Part shown: positions 61,517-64,000 of the stretch, one piece after another
How positions within the stretch are numbered: position 1 is the first letter of the stretch
Layout of the letters: each line of letters starts with the position of its first letter
Source of the DNA: Clostridium sp. AM34-11AC
Lineage (GTDB): Bacteria > Bacillota > Clostridia > Lachnospirales > Lachnospiraceae
Reading direction: 5' to 3'
Assembly (NCBI RefSeq): GCF_003435375.1
Contig: NZ_QWGL01000010.1
Coordinates: 1-64,000, forward strand
DNA length: 64,000 nucleotides
Notes under the pieces: generated by a model
Seen by the model: the letters and a program-made list of their open reading frames with translations, nothing else
What the model was told of the DNA's origin: nothing
Database searches by the model: none
Translations under genes and position numbers: made by a program

Positions 61517-61661
61517 AGCTAAAATTGAAATTCAGCCGAAATACCCTGGCAGACCATGATTGGAACAGGCTGAATATTTACAGGTAATTCTCATACTTTT
61601 TAAAGTACGATTTCACCCCATGCCATAACGGGCAGCTTATACAGAATTGAGGAGGAAAACT

Positions 61662-63779
61662 ATGAGCGAAACTATCAATGTGGAGGCAATCTTCGGAGAG
61701 AATGTCTTTAATGACTCCGTGATGAAGGAACGCCTTCCGAAAAGCGTCTACAAGAAATTAAAGCAGACCATCGAGGATGGCAGCGAGCTGGATCCGACGA
61801 TCGCGGACGTGGTTGCCCATGCGATGAAAGACTGGGCAGTCGACAACGGCGCGACCCACTATACCCACTGGTTCCAGCCCCTTACCGGTGTGACCGCTGA
61901 GAAACATGATTCCTTTATCGGAAATTTTGATTCTCAGGGAAAAGTTTTAATGGATCTCTCCGGAAAAGAGCTGATCAAGGGTGAGACCGACGGTTCTTCT
62001 TTCCCGTCCGGCGGCCTGCGCGCGACCTTCGAGGCCCGCGGATATACCGCTTGGGACTGCACTTCCGCGGCATTCTTAAAGAAAGATGCAACCGGCGTAA
62101 CACTCTGTATCCCAACCGCCTTCTGTTCCTACAGAGGCGAAGCCCTCGATAAAAAGACCCCGCTTCTCCGCTCCATGCAGGCCATCGACAAAGAGGCGAC
62201 AAGAATCTTCCACCTTTTCGGACACACAGAAGTAAAGCGTGTTACCCCGTCCGTAGGACCGGAGCAGGAGTACTTCCTGATCGATCGCGACAAATATTTA
62301 AAGAGAAAAGACCTGATCTACACCGGACGTACCTTATTCGGCGCGATGCCGCCGAAGGGACAGGAGATGGATGACCACTATTACGGTGTTATCCGCGAGC
62401 GGATCGGTTCCTATATGAAAGAATTAAATGAAGAACTCTGGAAGCTGGGCGTTACCGCAAAGACCCAGCACAACGAGGTCGCTCCGGCACAGCACGAGCT
62501 GGCAACGATCTACACAAAGGCAAACCTTGCCGTTGACCACAACCAGATCGTTATGGAGACAATGAAAAAGGTTGCAAGCCGTCACGGAATGGCGTGCCTG
62601 CTCCATGAAAAACCGTTCCAGGGCGTCAATGGTTCCGGTAAACATAACAACTGGTCCCTGGCTTCCGACACCGGTATCAATATGCTTGATCCGGGTGTTA
62701 CACCGCATGAGAATATCCAGTTCCTTCTGGTCCTTGCCTGCATTATGAAAGCGGTTGACCGCCATGCGGATCTGCTCCGCCAGTCCGCGGCTGTTCCGGG
62801 AAATGACTTCCGCCTTGGCGCTCAGGAGGCACCGCCTGCGATCATCTCCATCTTCGTAGGTGAGCAGCTTGAGGATGTGATCGACCAGCTGATCTCTACA
62901 GGCTCCGCGACCCACTCCAAGACCGGTGGTACATTAAAGACAGGTGTTACCACACTTCCGGACTTCGATAAGGACGCAACCGACAGAAACCGTACCTCAC
63001 CGTTCGCGTTCACCGGAAATAAGTTCGAGTTCCGTATGGTCGGTTCCTCCGATTCTGTTTCATCTGCAAACGTTGTATTAAATACCATCGTTGCTGAGGC
63101 GTTCAAAGAGGCGGCTGATGAGCTTGAAAAGGCAGACGATTTTGATCTCGCTGTCCATGATATGATCAAGAAACTTCTTGCTGATCACCGCCGTATCATC
63201 TTCAACGGCAACGGCTACAGCGAGGCGTGGGTAGAAGAGGCAGAGCGCCGTGGACTTCCGAACTTAAAGTGCATGGTAGACGCGATCCCGTCCCTCGTTA
63301 CCGAGAAAGCGTTCAAGCTGTTCGGTGACTTTGGTGTATACACGAAGGAAGAGCTGGTGGCAAGAGCGGAGATCGAGTATGAGTCCTACGCGAAATCCGT
63401 AAATATCGAGGCGAAGGCGATGATCAATATCGCAGGAAAGCAGCTGATCCCGGCTGTTGTCCGCTACACAACCGTTCTCGCTCAGTCCTTAAGCGCTGTG
63501 AAGGCTGCATGCCCGGAAGCTGACAACAGTGTCCAGACAGAGCTTCTCATCGAAGTTTCAGATCTTCTCTCCGACATGAAGGTTGCCCGCGCGAAGCTCG
63601 AAGACCTGGTAGAAGAGTATCAGCACATCGACAGCATGGAAAGGCGCGCCCACTTCTGCTACGACGAGATCATCCCGGCGATGCAGGCTCTGCGTGACCC
63701 GGCAGACCAGCTTGAAATGATCGTAGACAAGGAATACTGGCCGATTCCGAGCTATGGGGATATGATCTTTGAGGTGTAA
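61662..63779 (+). CDS. glnN: glutamine synthetase type III
   Basis: 705 residues, typical of the large GSIII class. It makes glutamine from glutamate, ammonium and ATP. Motifs include [30 protein letters not shown] (metal-binding Glu), [25 protein letters not shown] and [26 protein letters not shown] precedes the ATG at 61662; codons further upstream lack a site. The 210-base leader shows no element that I recognise. Confidence 0.96.
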   Translation: MSETINVEAIFGENVFNDSVMKERLPKSVYKKLKQTIEDGSELDPTIADVVAHAMKDWAVDNGATHYTHWFQPLTGVTAEKHDSFIGNFDSQGKVLMDLSGKELIKGETDGSSFPSGGLRATFEARGYTAWDCTSAAFLKKDATGVTLCIPTAFCSYRGEALDKKTPLLRSMQAIDKEATRIFHLFGHTEVKRVTPSVGPEQEYFLIDRDKYLKRKDLIYTGRTLFGAMPPKGQEMDDHYYGVIRERIGSYMKELNEELWKLGVTAKTQHNEVAPAQHELATIYTKANLAVDHNQIVMETMKKVASRHGMACLLHEKPFQGVNGSGKHNNWSLASDTGINMLDPGVTPHENIQFLLVLACIMKAVDRHADLLRQSAAVPGNDFRLGAQEAPPAIISIFVGEQLEDVIDQLISTGSATHSKTGGTLKTGVTTLPDFDKDATDRNRTSPFAFTGNKFEFRMVGSSDSVSSANVVLNTIVAEAFKEAADELEKADDFDLAVHDMIKKLLADHRRIIFNGNGYSEAWVEEAERRGLPNLKCMVDAIPSLVTEKAFKLFGDFGVYTKEELVARAEIEYESYAKSVNIEAKAMINIAGKQLIPAVVRYTTVLAQSLSAVKAACPEADNSVQTELLIEVSDLLSDMKVARAKLEDLVEEYQHIDSMERRAHFCYDEIIPAMQALRDPADQLEMIVDKEYWPIPSYGDMIFEV

Positions 63780-63817
63780 GAGACCTCTAAATAAGAATAC
63801 ATAGTATGACAATAAAA

Positions 63818-63858
63818 GCGCCGCCCTGCGGGAGAAGATCCTGCGGGGCGGCGTGTTT
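63818..63858. terminator. bidirectional GC-rich terminator
   Basis: CGCCGCCCTGCGGGA and TCCTGCGGGGCGGCG pair, with A-rich and T-rich flanks, between the convergent glnN and the partial gene at the right edge. Confidence 0.88.
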
Positions 63859-64000
63859 TAAATCTGTAAACTTTGGGCATATTTGAAGGAAATTACGTCC
63901 CGTGGTGCAGTTTGGGTATAGGACTGCTCTTTGTGCATAAAGTCAATAATTTCATTTTTACTCATATACCCAAGCTTTTGGATTACCATATCCAGAATTT
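63858..64000 (-). CDS. C-terminal part of a Panacea/SocA-like protein (partial)
   Basis: The minus frame is open from the window edge to TAA at 63858-63860, giving 46 residues. The ending, with IQKLGYMSKNEIIDFMHKEQ, SYTQT and FKYAQSL, resembles the C-terminal helices of the Panacea (DUF4065/SocA-like) domain found in toxin-antitoxin and phage-linked proteins. The N-terminus lies outside the window, so family and role are tentative. Confidence 0.55.
   Translation of the reverse strand, partial: ILDMVIQKLGYMSKNEIIDFMHKEQSYTQTAPRDVISFKYAQSLQI

Noticed and set aside
1..64000. CRISPR array, rRNA genes, prophage or intact insertion sequence
   Set aside because: No regularly spaced repeats, no rRNA-like sequence, no phage structural genes and no complete transposase were seen in the window.

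Overview
The window looks like chromosome from a Lachnospiraceae-type anaerobic Firmicute (Clostridia). Evidence: moderate GC, strong AGGAGG-type ribosome sites, TTGACA-17-TATAAT promoters, type III glutamine synthetase, reverse-rubrerythrin, LuxS, Lar maturation genes, TAXI-TRAP transport, and lipoproteins with Thr/Ala/Glu linkers. The species cannot be fixed from sequence alone.

Layout. (1) 82-445: tRNA-Asn, tRNA-Glu and tRNA-Cys with a terminator. (2) 375-4439: a 4.0-kb AT-rich island integrated in the 3' end of tRNA-Cys. It is bounded by a 71-bp imperfect direct repeat (30 bp perfect at its left part) and carries a 5'-truncated tyrosine integrase, TGTTTGCG arm-type repeats, a small membrane protein with a possible peptide, a gene broken by an in-frame TGA, and an intact higBA toxin-antitoxin pair. 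(3) 4.5-21.6 kb: housekeeping genes (DAHP synthase, OGG-type glycosylase, FlK-like thioesterase, LUD protein, MBL hydrolase, glyoxalase-like protein, dihydroorotase, HAD phosphatase, CdaR-like regulator, MalQ, cold-shock protein, ABC-F, MATE, DUF1003, BioY with a predicted BirA operator).

(4) 22.0-29.8 kb: purine-nucleoside region (M20 amidohydrolase, BMP lipoprotein, ATPase and two permeases, adenosine deaminase) behind a short leader ending in a terminator. (5) 30.0-35.4 kb: IclR regulator, NitT/TauT-type transporter with two permeases, and a uridine-phosphorylase-like enzyme between the transporter genes; a pyrimidine uptake/cleavage unit is inferred. (6) 35.7-45.1 kb: ExoIII, Uup-like ABC-F, a GH13 debranching-enzyme homologue that has lost its catalytic motifs, LuxS, an FAH-family hydrolase, and LarB/LarC with a long His-rich insert. 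(7) 45.1-46.8 kb: a type I holin-like toxin peptide beside a decayed copy, then a peroxide-stress pair (rubrerythrin and Fur/PerR regulator) with matching operators.

(8) 47.0-54.6 kb: the most unusual locus, a 1617-residue protein joining an HD phosphohydrolase domain, helical repeats, a NadD-like adenylyltransferase, a GNAT-like region and a phosphoribosyltransferase-like domain. It is followed by a lactate/malate-dehydrogenase-like protein with an extra N-terminal domain and a two-domain flavodoxin-like protein. (9) 54.7-58.5 kb: TAXI-TRAP transporter operon with DUF1850. (10) 58.6-64.0 kb: a TTG-initiated 30-residue hydrophobic peptide gene, threonine synthase, class II aldolase, type III glutamine synthetase, and the 3' end of a Panacea/SocA-like gene running off the right edge. 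Several dispersed hairpin repeats sit between genes.
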